Positions 56,705-64,000 of a stretch of 64,000 bases of DNA are shown here, in pieces. How positions within the stretch are numbered: position 1 is the first letter of the stretch; each line of letters begins with the position of its first letter. The notes beneath the pieces were generated by a model, which was not told the DNA's origin, did no database searches, and worked only from the letters and a program-made list of their open reading frames with translations. This DNA is from DATMER01 sp963844885 (GTDB taxonomy: Bacteria > Acidobacteriota > Thermoanaerobaculia > Multivoradales > UBA5704), in NCBI GenBank assembly GCA_963844885.1, contig CAWJQA010000010.1, forward strand, positions 310,001-374,000. Reading direction: 5' to 3'. The position numbers and the translations under genes are program-made.

Positions 56705-57045
56705 GAGACGAGAAACGACCCGCGAATGTCATCAAGCGTAACATGAAAGACTGAGGCCGTGGGGTGGAAGGAAGGAGCGGCGCGGAGCGTATCACACTCT
56801 GGTCGGTCGGGACTGAAGGCTGGAAGCGACCTCTGGCCCCCTTCTCAGCAGCACGCGCCAAGACTGGCCCTATTTCCGCGCTAAGGAACCCAAGCCCTTG
56901 ACTCTCCAACGCTTAGCGCGTTTTTATCGCACCCATCCGGGTCGGAAGTGCGTCCGCAGGGAACGCATAACCGTAGATTCTATGCGGCTTACCGCGGAGG
57001 CACGTTGGGTTACCCCGCTTAGTGCGTTTTTAGGGACTGGCCGCT
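56705..57045. other. Non-coding stretch upstream of the XRE gene
   Basis: No gene is supported. It contains two direct copies of CGCTTAGYGCGTTTTTA (56910-56926 and 57016-57032) and an inverted CGCGCTAAG at 56877-56885, which pairs with CTTAGCGCG at 56912-56920 and is then followed by TTTTT. The stem could terminate transcription or mark a junction. Confidence 0.55.
56877..56925 (+). terminator. 9-bp inverted repeat followed by T5
   Basis: CGCGCTAAG (56877-56885) and CTTAGCGCG (56912-56920) form a stem with a 26-nt loop, then TTTTT. It may be a weak intrinsic terminator, a promoter spacer or an island-edge signal. Confidence 0.35.
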
Positions 57046-57049
57046 GGCC

Positions 57050-57085
57050 TTGACAGGCTCTCTCGGCTAGCGTAAGCTTACACTC
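57050..57085 (+). promoter_or_regulatory. Promoter and operator of the XRE-ImmA operon
   Basis: TTGACA (57050-57055), a 17-bp spacer and TAAGCT (57073-57078). GTAAGCTTAC (57072-57081) is a perfect palindrome lying on the -10 box, a good candidate XRE binding site for self-repression. ATG 57086 begins 7 nt after the -10, so the mRNA is probably leaderless. Confidence 0.7.
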
Positions 57086-57433
57086 ATGGTAAAGACCCTC
57101 GGCCAGCGTATCCGGGAACTCAGGGACACCGCGGATCTTTCCCTTCGCGAATGTGCCGCCCGGCTTGAGATCTCGCCCGCCTTCCTCTCCGACATAGAAC
57201 TCGGCCGACGCCATCCGTCGGACAAGGTGCTCGCGAGCATCGCCAAGCTCTTACGAACTAGCACCGAGGAACTCCGCCAGTACGACACCCGTCCTCCCGT
57301 CGATGAACTCCGCCGCCGCGCTGCCGAGAACCCGACCCTAGGGGTCCTGCTCCGTAGCATCGCCGACGGGAAGGTGTCCACTGAAGATGCTCTAAAGCTA
57401 ATCAAGAAATCGGACAAGGACTCCAAGCCATGA
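57086..57433 (+). CDS. XRE-family transcriptional repressor
   Basis: A 115-residue regulator with an N-terminal helix-turn-helix (residues about 5-60: LGQRIRELRDTADLSLRECA, ARLEISPAFLSDIELGRRHP). The C-terminal helices are charged. It overlaps the next gene by 4 bp (ATGA), so it is coupled to an ImmA/IrrE peptidase. In such pairs the peptidase cleaves the repressor under stress or phage attack and opens the target promoters. A palindrome on its own -10 box suggests autorepression. Confidence 0.9.
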   Translation: MVKTLGQRIRELRDTADLSLRECAARLEISPAFLSDIELGRRHPSDKVLASIAKLLRTSTEELRQYDTRPPVDELRRRAAENPTLGVLLRSIADGKVSTEDALKLIKKSDKDSKP

Positions 57434-58131
57434 AGACCTACCGAGCGAGCGCCGGGCCAGTCCGGGAGCGTCCCTTCTACCCCGACGCCGACGTGGAACG
57501 GATCTGCTCAGAGGAGCTGCGGAAACTCGGTCTCTATCCCTCCTCGCCGCAGCCGATCAACATCGACCGCTTCATTGAGAAGCGTTTCGGAGTGACGCCC
57601 GAGCCGGCGGATGACCTTCCCGCAAGCATCCTCGGCTACACCGCCTTCGGGGCCAAAGGAGTCCAGGCGATTTATGTTTCGCGTCTGCTCTTTGAGGACG
57701 AGACAGAGCCGGGAAGGAGAAGGGTGACAACCACGCTGGCCCATGAGGGAGGCCATGGCCTTCTTCATGCCCACCTCTTCGCGTTTGAAGCCGACAACAA
57801 CCTTGCCCTTTTCGGTCAGGACAGTAACGTGACCGCAACCAAGATCCTTTGCCGAGATGAGGATACCCGCCCGCGTTCCGGCTATGACGGCAGGTGGTGG
57901 GAGGTGCAGGCTAATATGGCGATGGCCGCCTTGGTACTCCCGAAGGCGCTGGTCCTTGAATGTGTGAAGCAGCACCTCCAGCCACAAGGTGCCCTCGGCA
58001 TCCTCGCTCTGCCCGACCTTCACCGAGAGGCTGCGATCCGCCTCGTCGCGGACACCTTCGACCTTAACCCTATAGTTGCCAAGCACCGTCTCTCTAAACT
58101 CTTTCCTGCGGGAGGCCAGTTGACACTCTAA
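57430..58131 (+). CDS. ImmA/IrrE-family metallopeptidase
   Basis: A 233-residue zinc peptidase. Zinc ligands are H105 and H109 in the TLAHEGGHGLLHAH block (HExxH, E106 catalytic), with a third glutamate probably E158 in WWEVQANMAMAALVLP. It is coupled to the XRE gene, typical of ImmR-ImmA and DdrO-IrrE pairs where the peptidase inactivates the repressor. The -35 box of the next promoter overlaps its 3' end. Confidence 0.88.
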   Translation: MKTYRASAGPVRERPFYPDADVERICSEELRKLGLYPSSPQPINIDRFIEKRFGVTPEPADDLPASILGYTAFGAKGVQAIYVSRLLFEDETEPGRRRVTTTLAHEGGHGLLHAHLFAFEADNNLALFGQDSNVTATKILCRDEDTRPRSGYDGRWWEVQANMAMAALVLPKALVLECVKQHLQPQGALGILALPDLHREAAIRLVADTFDLNPIVAKHRLSKLFPAGGQLTL

Positions 58132-58148
58132 ATTTTTTTGCCTATACT
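58120..58148 (+). promoter_or_regulatory. Promoter of the ubiquitin-like operon
   Basis: TTGACA (58120-58125), a 17-bp spacer and TATACT (58143-58148), a near-consensus pair. A GTCCG...CGGAC stem and the 6-mer GCTTAC (58162-58167), a half-site of the XRE-gene palindrome, follow in the leader. Repression by the XRE protein is an inference. Confidence 0.7.
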
Positions 58149-58222
58149 GTCCGCAACGTCTGCTTACGGACGCCGCTGAAGAGAACGATAGTAAAGGTCG
58201 TATAACCATAGGAGAAAGAATC

Positions 58223-58579
58223 ATGACTCAGCACAATAGAGAAGAAGAGAGACTCATCGAAGAAATCGTTGAGATCGTTGAGGAGATCATCGATATCGAG
58301 GAGTACGCTAAGGCAGGAAAGCCAGTCCATAAGGACAAGAAGTACCGCATCCGCGTGGATAAAGACCACTTCGTACTACATCACCATGAGATTACTGGAC
58401 GGGCGATTCTTGAGCTGGTCCACAAAACTCCTGACAAGTATCGCCTCTATCAGCATTTCCATCGCGGACAAACCAAGGTTGTCCAACCCGACCAAGTGGT
58501 GGATCTCACGGCAAGGGGTGTGGAGCGCTTCACCACGATGAAGATCGAGAACACCGAAGGCGAACAGGCTACCCGATAA
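58223..58579 (+). CDS. Multiubiquitin-type ubiquitin-like protein
   Basis: A 118-residue protein. The N-terminal 38 residues are an acidic helix (EEERLIEEIVEIVEEIID). Residues 39-112 match one multiubiquitin (Multi_ubiq) domain: DKKYRIRVDKDHFVLHHHEI, TGRAILELVHKTP, YRLYQHF, QVVDLTARGVERFTTMKIEN. The tail is TEGEQATR, without a terminal GG, so processing or a non-GG tail must be assumed. ATAGGAGAAAG precedes ATG 58223. The gene is about 45-50% GC, below its neighbours, which suggests transfer. Confidence 0.88.
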   Translation: MTQHNREEERLIEEIVEIVEEIIDIEEYAKAGKPVHKDKKYRIRVDKDHFVLHHHEITGRAILELVHKTPDKYRLYQHFHRGQTKVVQPDQVVDLTARGVERFTTMKIENTEGEQATR

Positions 58580-58580
58580 T

Positions 58581-58973
58581 ATGAGACGCGCATTCGACCT
58601 GCTCGCGGTCGATCGGGAGTTCCTCGACTCGCGGGAAAAGCCCTGGGAAACCATCGTTGAGAGTAGCCAATGGGTGCTCATCGAGGGGTTCGAGCTTCCA
58701 GTCGGCTACAACCATTCCGTTGTATCTGTCGCACTGCGTCTGCCGGCCTCCTACCCGGATGTCCAGATTGACATGGCGTATTTCTTCCCGGCTCTTGCGC
58801 GCGCGGACGGGAAAATCATAAACAGACTTACACCCCAACCGCTTGACGGGAAAGCCTGGCAACAATGGTCGCGCCATCGCGTCGGTGAGGACGCTTGGCG
58901 TCCTGGCACAGATAACATGGAAACCCACCTCCTATACGTAACCGCCTGGTTGGAGGCAGAATTACAACACTAG
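58581..58973 (+). CDS. E2-like protein (prokaryotic E2 family E type)
   Basis: A 130-residue protein. The block LPVGYNHSVVSVALRLPASY then PDVQIDMAYFFPAL fits the E2/UBC fold of the Prok-E2_E type, followed by GKAWQQWSRHRVGEDAWRPG and THLLYVTAWLEAEL. There is no cysteine anywhere in the chain, so it cannot form a normal thioester. It begins 1 bp after the ubiquitin-like gene ends. A structural or His-based role is possible. Confidence 0.83.
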   Translation: MRRAFDLLAVDREFLDSREKPWETIVESSQWVLIEGFELPVGYNHSVVSVALRLPASYPDVQIDMAYFFPALARADGKIINRLTPQPLDGKAWQQWSRHRVGEDAWRPGTDNMETHLLYVTAWLEAELQH

Positions 58974-58975
58974 CC

Positions 58976-60358
58976 ATGAACATGAGCTTACGGATCACTG
59001 GTATTCACCACGAGGAACTACATCACCACCTCTTCCCTGGCGATGGGCTTGAAGCGGTAGCGTTCGCGCTCTGCGGGCGCCTTCGCCAAGCCGACTCGCA
59101 GGCGCTTACGGTGAATAGGATCGTTGCCGTGCCACACGAGCTCTGCGACCGGGCCGCGGATCGCATCACCTGGCCGACCGCGATTCTGGCGTCCTTACTG
59201 GATGAGGTGAAGCGCAAGGAAATGGCAGTCGTAAAGATCCACTCGCACCCGTCGTCTTATGAGAGATTCTCTCTCCAAGACGACGAGTCAGATCGGGATA
59301 CCCTTGCCTCGATCGCGAATTGGCTCGACGGCCTCGAACCGCACGGGAGTGCGGTGATGCTACCGGACGGCACGATGTTTGGCCGCGCTATCGTCCCGGA
59401 TGGCTGGATGCCTTTCTCCTGCATTACCGTGGCAGGCGATGACCTTCACTACTGGCGCCCGCAGTCTGGAACTCCGGCAAGCGCTTCTTTCTTCGAACGC
59501 CAAACCCAACTTTTTGGCGCCGGCACGACGGAACGGCTCAGGGGTCTCCGCGTGGCGGTCGTCGGCTGCTCGGGAACCGGCAGCGTTGCAGTGGAGTTGC
59601 TCGCGCGGCTTGGCGTCGGCACCCTGGTTCTTGTGGACGACGACTACATCGAGGACCGGAATCTCAACCGCATTCTGAACTCGAAGCGGAGTGATGTTGG
59701 CCGGCCGAAGGTGGAGGTGCTGGCTGACGCCGTGCGCGCGATGGGCTTGGAGACCGAAGCCTTGCCCGTGAAGCTTAACCTCTTCGGCCTAGAGGCAGTT
59801 CGCGCGGTCGCGGGGTGCGATGCAGTCTTTGGATGCATGGACACGGTAGAGGGCCGCCATCTTCTGAATCGCCTCGCGACCTTTTATATCCTGCCCTATT
59901 TCGACTTGGGCGTACACCTCGCCGCGGATGGTCAGAGCGGGATCGATGAGGCAAGCGCGGCTATCCACTACTTGCAGCCTGGTCGGTCGAGTCTCCTCAG
60001 CCGCGGGGCATATACGCTAGCGCGAGTACGCGCCGAGAACCTGCGCCGTACCGATCCGGCAGCCTATGCGAAAGAGCGTGCCGCCGGCTATATCGAGGGC
60101 GTAGAGGAGGACCGTCCGGCGGTCGTAAGCATCAATGCCCAAGCCGCCAGCCTGGCAGTGAATGAGTTCCTCGCCCGGCTCCATCCCTACCGTTCCCGGT
60201 CCAACAACGATAGCGCTGTGATTCGGATGAATTTTATGGAAGTGTTTCTCGCTCCGGAAGAAGAGAGCGAACCGTGCGCGCTTCTGGTTCGGCATGTGGG
60301 CCGTGGAGATGTCACGCCGTTACTCGATCTGCCTGCCCTGAGTATCAGCACGACATGA
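58976..60358 (+). CDS. JAB/JAMM peptidase fused to ThiF-type E1-like adenylyltransferase
   Basis: A 460-residue fusion. Residues 1-150 are a JAB/JAMM metalloprotease: E26, H89 and H91 in KIHSHPSSYE, S99, and D102 provide the EXnHSHPX7SXXD motif. Residues 175-445 are a ThiF/E1 domain: GCSGTGS at 197-203, VDDDYIEDRNLNR (Arg228 type finger) and CMDTVEGRHLLNR. The loop that in related ThiF proteins often reads like CLxC is here RSSLLSRG (337-344). It could both trim and adenylate the ubiquitin-like protein. It is coupled to the next gene by ATGA. Confidence 0.87.
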   Translation: MNMSLRITGIHHEELHHHLFPGDGLEAVAFALCGRLRQADSQALTVNRIVAVPHELCDRAADRITWPTAILASLLDEVKRKEMAVVKIHSHPSSYERFSLQDDESDRDTLASIANWLDGLEPHGSAVMLPDGTMFGRAIVPDGWMPFSCITVAGDDLHYWRPQSGTPASASFFERQTQLFGAGTTERLRGLRVAVVGCSGTGSVAVELLARLGVGTLVLVDDDYIEDRNLNRILNSKRSDVGRPKVEVLADAVRAMGLETEALPVKLNLFGLEAVRAVAGCDAVFGCMDTVEGRHLLNRLATFYILPYFDLGVHLAADGQSGIDEASAAIHYLQPGRSSLLSRGAYTLARVRAENLRRTDPAAYAKERAAGYIEGVEEDRPAVVSINAQAASLAVNEFLARLHPYRSRSNNDSAVIRMNFMEVFLAPEEESEPCALLVRHVGRGDVTPLLDLPALSISTT

Positions 60359-60738
60359 AACCACTCTACTGGATACGCCGGTCCTACCGGCAGGTACGCA
60401 AGCAACCCCCGCCGCTTCGCACGGCCGTGGTGGACGAGCTGCCGGACTCTCTTCAAAGCGGGGTGTTATATCTCCTGGGCTTGAACCAGAGACCATGGGC
60501 CGCATCCCTCCTTTGTCCCTGTGGCTGCGGATCTCCCATCGAGCTGAATCTGCTCCCGGAGGAGCGTCCGTGTTGGCGGGTCAAGGAGCACTGGGACTCG
60601 ACCATCAGCCTTACACCATCGGTCGCGCGGATCACCGGATGCAGGAGCCACTTTTGGATTAGACGCGGACTAGTAGAATGGACACGAGACGCCTTCATGG
60701 CTCCATCAAAAACGGGCTATCGGGGAGGTCGGCGATAG
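60355..60738 (+). CDS. DUF6527 zinc-binding protein
   Basis: A 127-residue protein starting MKPLYWIRRSYRQVRKQPPP. Cysteines in LLCPCGCGSPIELNLL and later CW...C, with SHFWIRRGLVEW, fit DUF6527, the last member of multiubiquitin-type operons. A zinc ribbon is likely. Its job is unknown. Confidence 0.8.
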   Translation: MKPLYWIRRSYRQVRKQPPPLRTAVVDELPDSLQSGVLYLLGLNQRPWAASLLCPCGCGSPIELNLLPEERPCWRVKEHWDSTISLTPSVARITGCRSHFWIRRGLVEWTRDAFMAPSKTGYRGGRR

Positions 60739-60766
60739 CTCCATCAACAGAAATGCGAGGTCACCA

Positions 60767-61051
60767 ATGAGTCAATTCATTACGAGAGTAGAGCTGCACA
60801 AGGGCACAGGCGACGATTATGAACAGTTGCACGCCGCGATGGCGCGCGCTGGCTTCACGCGCACGATCCGAGGTAGTGATGGCGTTACGTATCACCTTCC
60901 TTGGGCTGAGTATTACGTGGATACGACCAGCACAATCGAACAGGTACGTAGCGCTGCGGTAGCTGCTGCCCAGACCACTGGCCGAACGGCTGCGGTACTC
61001 GTTAGTCAAGCATCCCAAATCGCCTGGCAAGGGCTATCAAGAGTTGGGTGA
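60767..61051 (+). CDS. Small protein at the end of the ubiquitin-like operon
   Basis: A 94-residue protein starting MSQFITRVELHKGTGDDYEQ, then LHAAMARAGFTRTI, GVTYHLPWAEYYVD and AAAQTTGRTAAVLVSQASQI. The pattern of strands and helices suggests a small ferredoxin-like alpha-beta fold. GAGGTCACCA precedes ATG 60767, 28 bp after the DUF6527 gene, so it is probably in the operon. No function is recognised; an immunity, adaptor or RNase-like role cannot be told apart. Confidence 0.6.
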   Translation: MSQFITRVELHKGTGDDYEQLHAAMARAGFTRTIRGSDGVTYHLPWAEYYVDTTSTIEQVRSAAVAAAQTTGRTAAVLVSQASQIAWQGLSRVG

Positions 61052-61090
61052 GGAACCAAAAGCAATCGCGACTGGGAAGAATCGTGAGCC

Positions 61091-61195
61091 GGAAGTTTCC
61101 GGCCTTCACAGGGACGCATCCGGCGGGCGCACGGAAGCTTCCGGGTTGACGCCGGAAGCTTCCAGGTCCATGCCGGAAGCTTCCGGGCCGCCCCT
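61091..61195. repeat. Five-unit 21-bp palindromic tandem array
   Basis: Units start at 61091, 61112, 61133, 61154 and 61175 (21-bp period). Three share the perfect 10-mer palindrome GGAAGCTTCC; the others have GGAAGTTTCC and GGACGCATCC. The array sits between the ubiquitin-like operon and the 3' end of the PLD gene. Because it is palindromic, it encodes similar EASG heptads on both strands. Confidence 0.75.
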
Positions 61196-62986
61196 CACCC
61201 GGCCGTCGTCCCCTTCATCTTGGCGAACAGATCCAGCCGCTTCTGCCGCAGCTTGCCGGGTTGATAGTTTTTGATCCACGAGTCGTCTTCCGCCAGGAAG
61301 AGGTTGGCCTCGCCGCTGCCGGCGTCCTTCTTCGACGTTGCCTCGTGGACCGCCCGGAAGTAGTAATGGTTGAAGAGGCGGTTGAACTCCGTGAAGTAGA
61401 TGTCCGCGGCGCGGATGTTGCCCCGGATGATCAGCATGTTCTCGTCGTTGTCCGTGGTCGAAGGCTCGCTGAAGTTGGCGGAGCCGGTGACGACGAGGGG
61501 ATCGCTGCCGAGGGGGTCCCTGAGCAGGAACTTGGAATGGATGTAGGCGACGTGGGAGTTGAGCTCGAGAAACCTCGCATTGGTCTCCTTGGCCCACTGG
61601 TACACGGGATCGTCGAGGAAGGCGCCCCAGGCCTTGTAGACGTTGTTCGAGGCGTTGATGGCGATGAACGGAGTCTTGCTGTCCTTCCGGGGGACGTCCT
61701 CTTTTTCCAGCAGCATGAAGACGATGTGACTTTGCGGGGTGTTGTCCTTGAGCTGCTCCTTGAAAGGCGCGCTGATGCCGAAGGCGAGCGTGATGCAGGC
61801 TGACATGACGGCTGAATCCACCATGCCGACGTACAAATCCAGAGCCTTCGCGCCTTTCATCGGGCTGAACACGGGTGTGACGCCGTGGGGGACCGCGTCG
61901 GCCGAGACCGGAACCTGATTCAGGGCATCGATCGCGGCCTTCAAGTCCGCGTTCTTCGTTTTCGCCGCGGCCTTGTCGTCTCCGGCCTTGCGCGCCGGGG
62001 TCGCCGCTGAGCACGGTCCAGTAGGCGAGGAAGCGCGCCGCCACGTCCGGGTTCCGCAGCCAGTGCCCGACGTTGGTCTGGCCGTGGATCCCGCCCATGG
62101 AAATGTTGGTCGAGCCGGTCCAGACCTGCGACGGGACCCTCTTCTTTCCTTTGAGGTACACCATGAACTTGTTGTGGGAGATCGCGTCCGGCCGGGCTTC
62201 GCGCAGGATGATGGCGGTCTCGGGAAGACGGGCGGCCTTGATCATCTTCAAGTTGTCCTCCCGCGGGAAGCTGGGAGTGACCTTGCCCGTCTTCTTGTCG
62301 GTCGTCTCGTTGACCTTGGCGTCCACGATGATGCGGACGTCGACCCCCTTGTCGATCGCCTTCTTGAGCTCTTCCGCCACCGGAGCGTAGCGGAATTCAT
62401 AGAAGCAGCAGCGCAGGGCGTCTCCCTTCTTGGCCTGTCGGATGAACTTCAGCAGGGCCTCGTCGAGATCGCGGCTGAGCCATTGGAGGGCTTCCTCCCG
62501 TTTGTCCGGAGGGAGCTCGTCCGGTTTTAGGTTGCCGTATTTGACCGTGTACGCCTGGCTGCTGGCGACGCCCCGGTTGAAGAAGACGTCGTGCTCGTGC
62601 AGGCTGAACAGGGGCTCCGTGTGGATCCGGATCTTGACCGGCGGCGTGCCGCGGTCGAGGTTCTTGGGCGCTCCCTTGATGGGGTAGAAGGCGTATTCGT
62701 AGTCGCGGTCGGGCTTGGCGGTGAAGTCGTCCCAGACAAAGCTCTGCACCGGGTGCTCCCAGGTCGTGCAACGCGTCTCCGGGCCCGGGTTGGGGACCAC
62801 CGAGCGGAACACCTTGAATCCCGGCATGAGGTAGCGCTCGTTCTCCTTGGGATCGAAGCGCTCCACGGCAAAGCCCAGCAGCCCTTTGCGCGCTGCCGTG
62901 CCGGCGACGATGCCGAAGGACACGGTGTTGACTCCGGCCACCGCGAAGACCTGGTATCCATCCGACTTTTTCGTCTTGAATCGCAA
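61195..62986 (-). CDS. Phospholipase D-family protein (possible nuclease), one frameshift
   Basis: About 597 codons starting at TTG 62986 behind GGAGGAGGTGATC, a near-perfect SD. The first half has a PLD motif HNKFMVYLKGKK...WTGSTNISMGG. After a one-base shift near 61990 the second half carries HSKFLLRDPLGSDPLVVTGS and ANFSEPS. Only the second copy is a full HxKx4D. The pair of motifs is typical of the PLD superfamily, which includes phospholipases and nucleases. The gene is isolated from other phospholipid genes and borders the defence island. Confidence 0.82.
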
Positions 62987-63080
62987 GGATCACCTCCTCC
63001 TGATATGCACTTAGCTTAGCTCCCCCTACAAAGATGTGTCAACGGAATAGATGGCGCTGCGCGGGCTTGTAAGCTCCTCT

Positions 63081-63180
63081 GTCGCAACAGAACCTTCCCG
63101 GTTGCAGAGTCGCCTTCCCAGTTGCAGAGTCAACTCCCCAGTTGCAGAGTCAACTCCTCTGTTGCGAAGTGTGGACCCGG
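63081..63180. repeat. Five-unit 20-bp direct-repeat array
   Basis: Units begin at 63081, 63101, 63121, 63141 and 63161. The core is GTTGCAGAGTCAACTCCCCA; the 63081 and 63161 copies are diverged. Within units, GTTG...CAAC pairs weakly. It lies about 120 bp before ATG 63302. The remaining 62987-63301 gap shows no gene. Confidence 0.7.
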
Positions 63181-63301
63181 GGGCGCGTTCGGGGTAGTGT
63201 TGCAACTGGGCTCCGTGTGCTGCGATCTTTCGGGCGATGTTGCAGGCCCGGAGGGAGAGGCGGTGCCGGATGAGTTACAGTCCGCTCTGGAGGAGACCTG
63301 G

Positions 63302-63817
63302 ATGGGCACGAAATTCTCTGTCGCGCAGATTCTCGCCGGTCTGGAGGCCCAGATCGCGCATTTCGAGGCTCAAGGGCCGTTCCACGCTCGGCAGGAAGCC
63401 TTCCACCGGGCGGAGAGGGAGCGCTGCGAAAGCGAGCTCGGAAAGCTCCGGGAGCGCTACGAAGCGTTCAAGAAGGCTTCGGCCTCGGCCGGCGAGGTGG
63501 TGAAGGGCAAAGCCGCCGCCAGCCCGGCGCGGAAGACGGGGGCGGCCAAGGACGCCGGCTCTCCAGTGCCGACGACTACGCTGATCTCCTGGGTGGTGGC
63601 GGGCCGGACCGCCGGGAGCAGCTTCGGCGCTACGGACGTGGTGCGGGAGATCAGCGCTCGCTTCGCCAACCGGCTACGCCAGCCGGTCAACATCCGGTCC
63701 GTCTCGGTGGCTCTGGGCCGCATGGCCGCGGAAGGCCTCGTCAAGGTCGTTCGCGAAGGCCGGGCGCATCACGAGGCCCTCTATGCACGGCGTCCCTCCA
63801 AGTCGGCGCGGTCGTAG
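63302..63817 (+). CDS. Coiled-coil protein with C-terminal winged-helix-like region
   Basis: A 171-residue protein starting MGTKFSVAQILAGLEAQIAH after GGAGGAG. Residues 10-65 are a charged coiled coil (HARQEAFHRAERERCESELG). A basic Ala/Lys-rich linker follows. Residues 95-170 (TDVVREISARFANRLRQPVN, SVALGRMAAEGLVKVVREGR) look like a winged helix of the plasmid/regulator type. It may bind DNA near the upstream repeat array; this is inferred. Confidence 0.6.
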   Translation: MGTKFSVAQILAGLEAQIAHFEAQGPFHARQEAFHRAERERCESELGKLRERYEAFKKASASAGEVVKGKAAASPARKTGAAKDAGSPVPTTTLISWVVAGRTAGSSFGATDVVREISARFANRLRQPVNIRSVSVALGRMAAEGLVKVVREGRAHHEALYARRPSKSARS

Positions 63818-64000
63818 AAAGGCCTTGTCTGGTGTCGGAATTCGCCGGCTTCTCATCCCCGCCGGGCTCCTGCTGACGCTGGCACTGGCCCGGGCCGATC
63901 CGCCGGATTCGATCCCGTCGGATCTGGCCGCTCTCGGTATCCCGGTCACGGCCGGTGCCGCGCCGGGATACGTGGACGATCACGCCTGTGCCTCCTGCCA
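63783..64000 (+). CDS. Start of a c-type cytochrome or related haem-binding secreted protein (cut by window edge)
   Basis: ATG 63783 opens MHGVPPSRRGRRKALSGVGI and then a hydrophobic signal (LLIPAGLLLTLALARA). The last residues are DDHACASCH, a CxxCH haem c site. It overlaps the previous gene by 35 bp. The remainder is outside the window, so the number of haems and partner domains is unknown. Confidence 0.65.
   Translation, partial: MHGVPPSRRGRRKALSGVGIRRLLIPAGLLLTLALARADPPDSIPSDLAALGIPVTAGAAPGYVDDHACASC

Noticed and set aside
63081..63180. CRISPR array
   Set aside because: Units follow one another with no unique spacers and there is no cas gene.
56120..63817. Prophage or integrative element
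   Set aside because: No integrase, tRNA target or phage structural gene was found, although the lower GC in parts suggests transfer.

Overview
This is a high-GC, gene-dense bacterial chromosome segment. Domain-style clues point to Acidobacteriota, perhaps the Thermoanaerobaculia, although no rRNA marker is present and this is an inference. The clues are large secreted ELWxxDGT and FG-GAP beta-propeller proteins, a C-terminal 'FWFF...NVE...KVLDG' module, many probable leaderless genes with a -10 box 6-8 nt before the start codon, and dispersed GC-rich palindromes. No tRNA, rRNA or CRISPR array was recognised. Several conserved genes (tryptophanase, rlmN, trxB, hyuA, a PLD protein and an MmeI-like enzyme) carry single-base frameshifts. 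These look more like assembly indels than real decay.

Layout. 0-4 kb: the 5' end of a tryptophanase, then a frameshifted MmeI-like restriction-methylase with an AT-richer specificity region. 4-11.2 kb: three secreted proteins in one operon, two of them tandem paralogues with a conserved C-terminal DNA block. 11.3-28 kb: mostly housekeeping genes: Kir channel and recO (divergent over one palindromic promoter), glyQ-glyS, a NACHT-FGE fusion ATPase, ppdK, mutL, pdxH, a two-subunit lycopene-cyclase pair, a 5'-3' exonuclease and nadE. 28-41 kb: membrane protein, transglutaminase-like/TPR lipoprotein, hydantoinase A and B separated by about 7 kb, a retropepsin/DUF5678 pair, galK-rlmN, a giant ELWxxDGT protein and trmL. 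41.8-45.2 kb: pabB-pabC, a DUF983 protein and a lipoprotein. 45.3-46.3 kb: a 21-bp hairpin-repeat array next to a strongly promoted small-protein locus. 46.3-56.1 kb: GAF/SpoIIE phosphatase, an ATPase-PIN pair, VWA and MoxR proteins, trxB, sdaA, ferritin and DUF2442. 56.1-61.1 kb: an accessory island. 61.1-64 kb: a PLD-family protein, two further short tandem-repeat arrays, a coiled-coil protein and the start of a c-type cytochrome.

The most interesting system lies at 57.0-61.05 kb. An XRE repressor and an ImmA/IrrE metallopeptidase form a leaderless operon, followed by a second strong promoter driving a multiubiquitin-type ubiquitin-like protein, an E2-like protein, a JAB-ThiF (deubiquitinase plus E1) fusion, a zinc-binding DUF6527 protein and a small unknown protein. 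This resembles bacterial ubiquitin-like conjugation operons linked to antiviral defence. The E2-like protein contains no cysteine at all, and the E1 loop that would be expected to carry cysteines has serines instead, so its chemistry may be unusual.

Other possible defence or stress modules are the NACHT-FGE protein, the ATPase-PIN pair, the MmeI-like enzyme and a HigA antitoxin fused to a truncated HigB.
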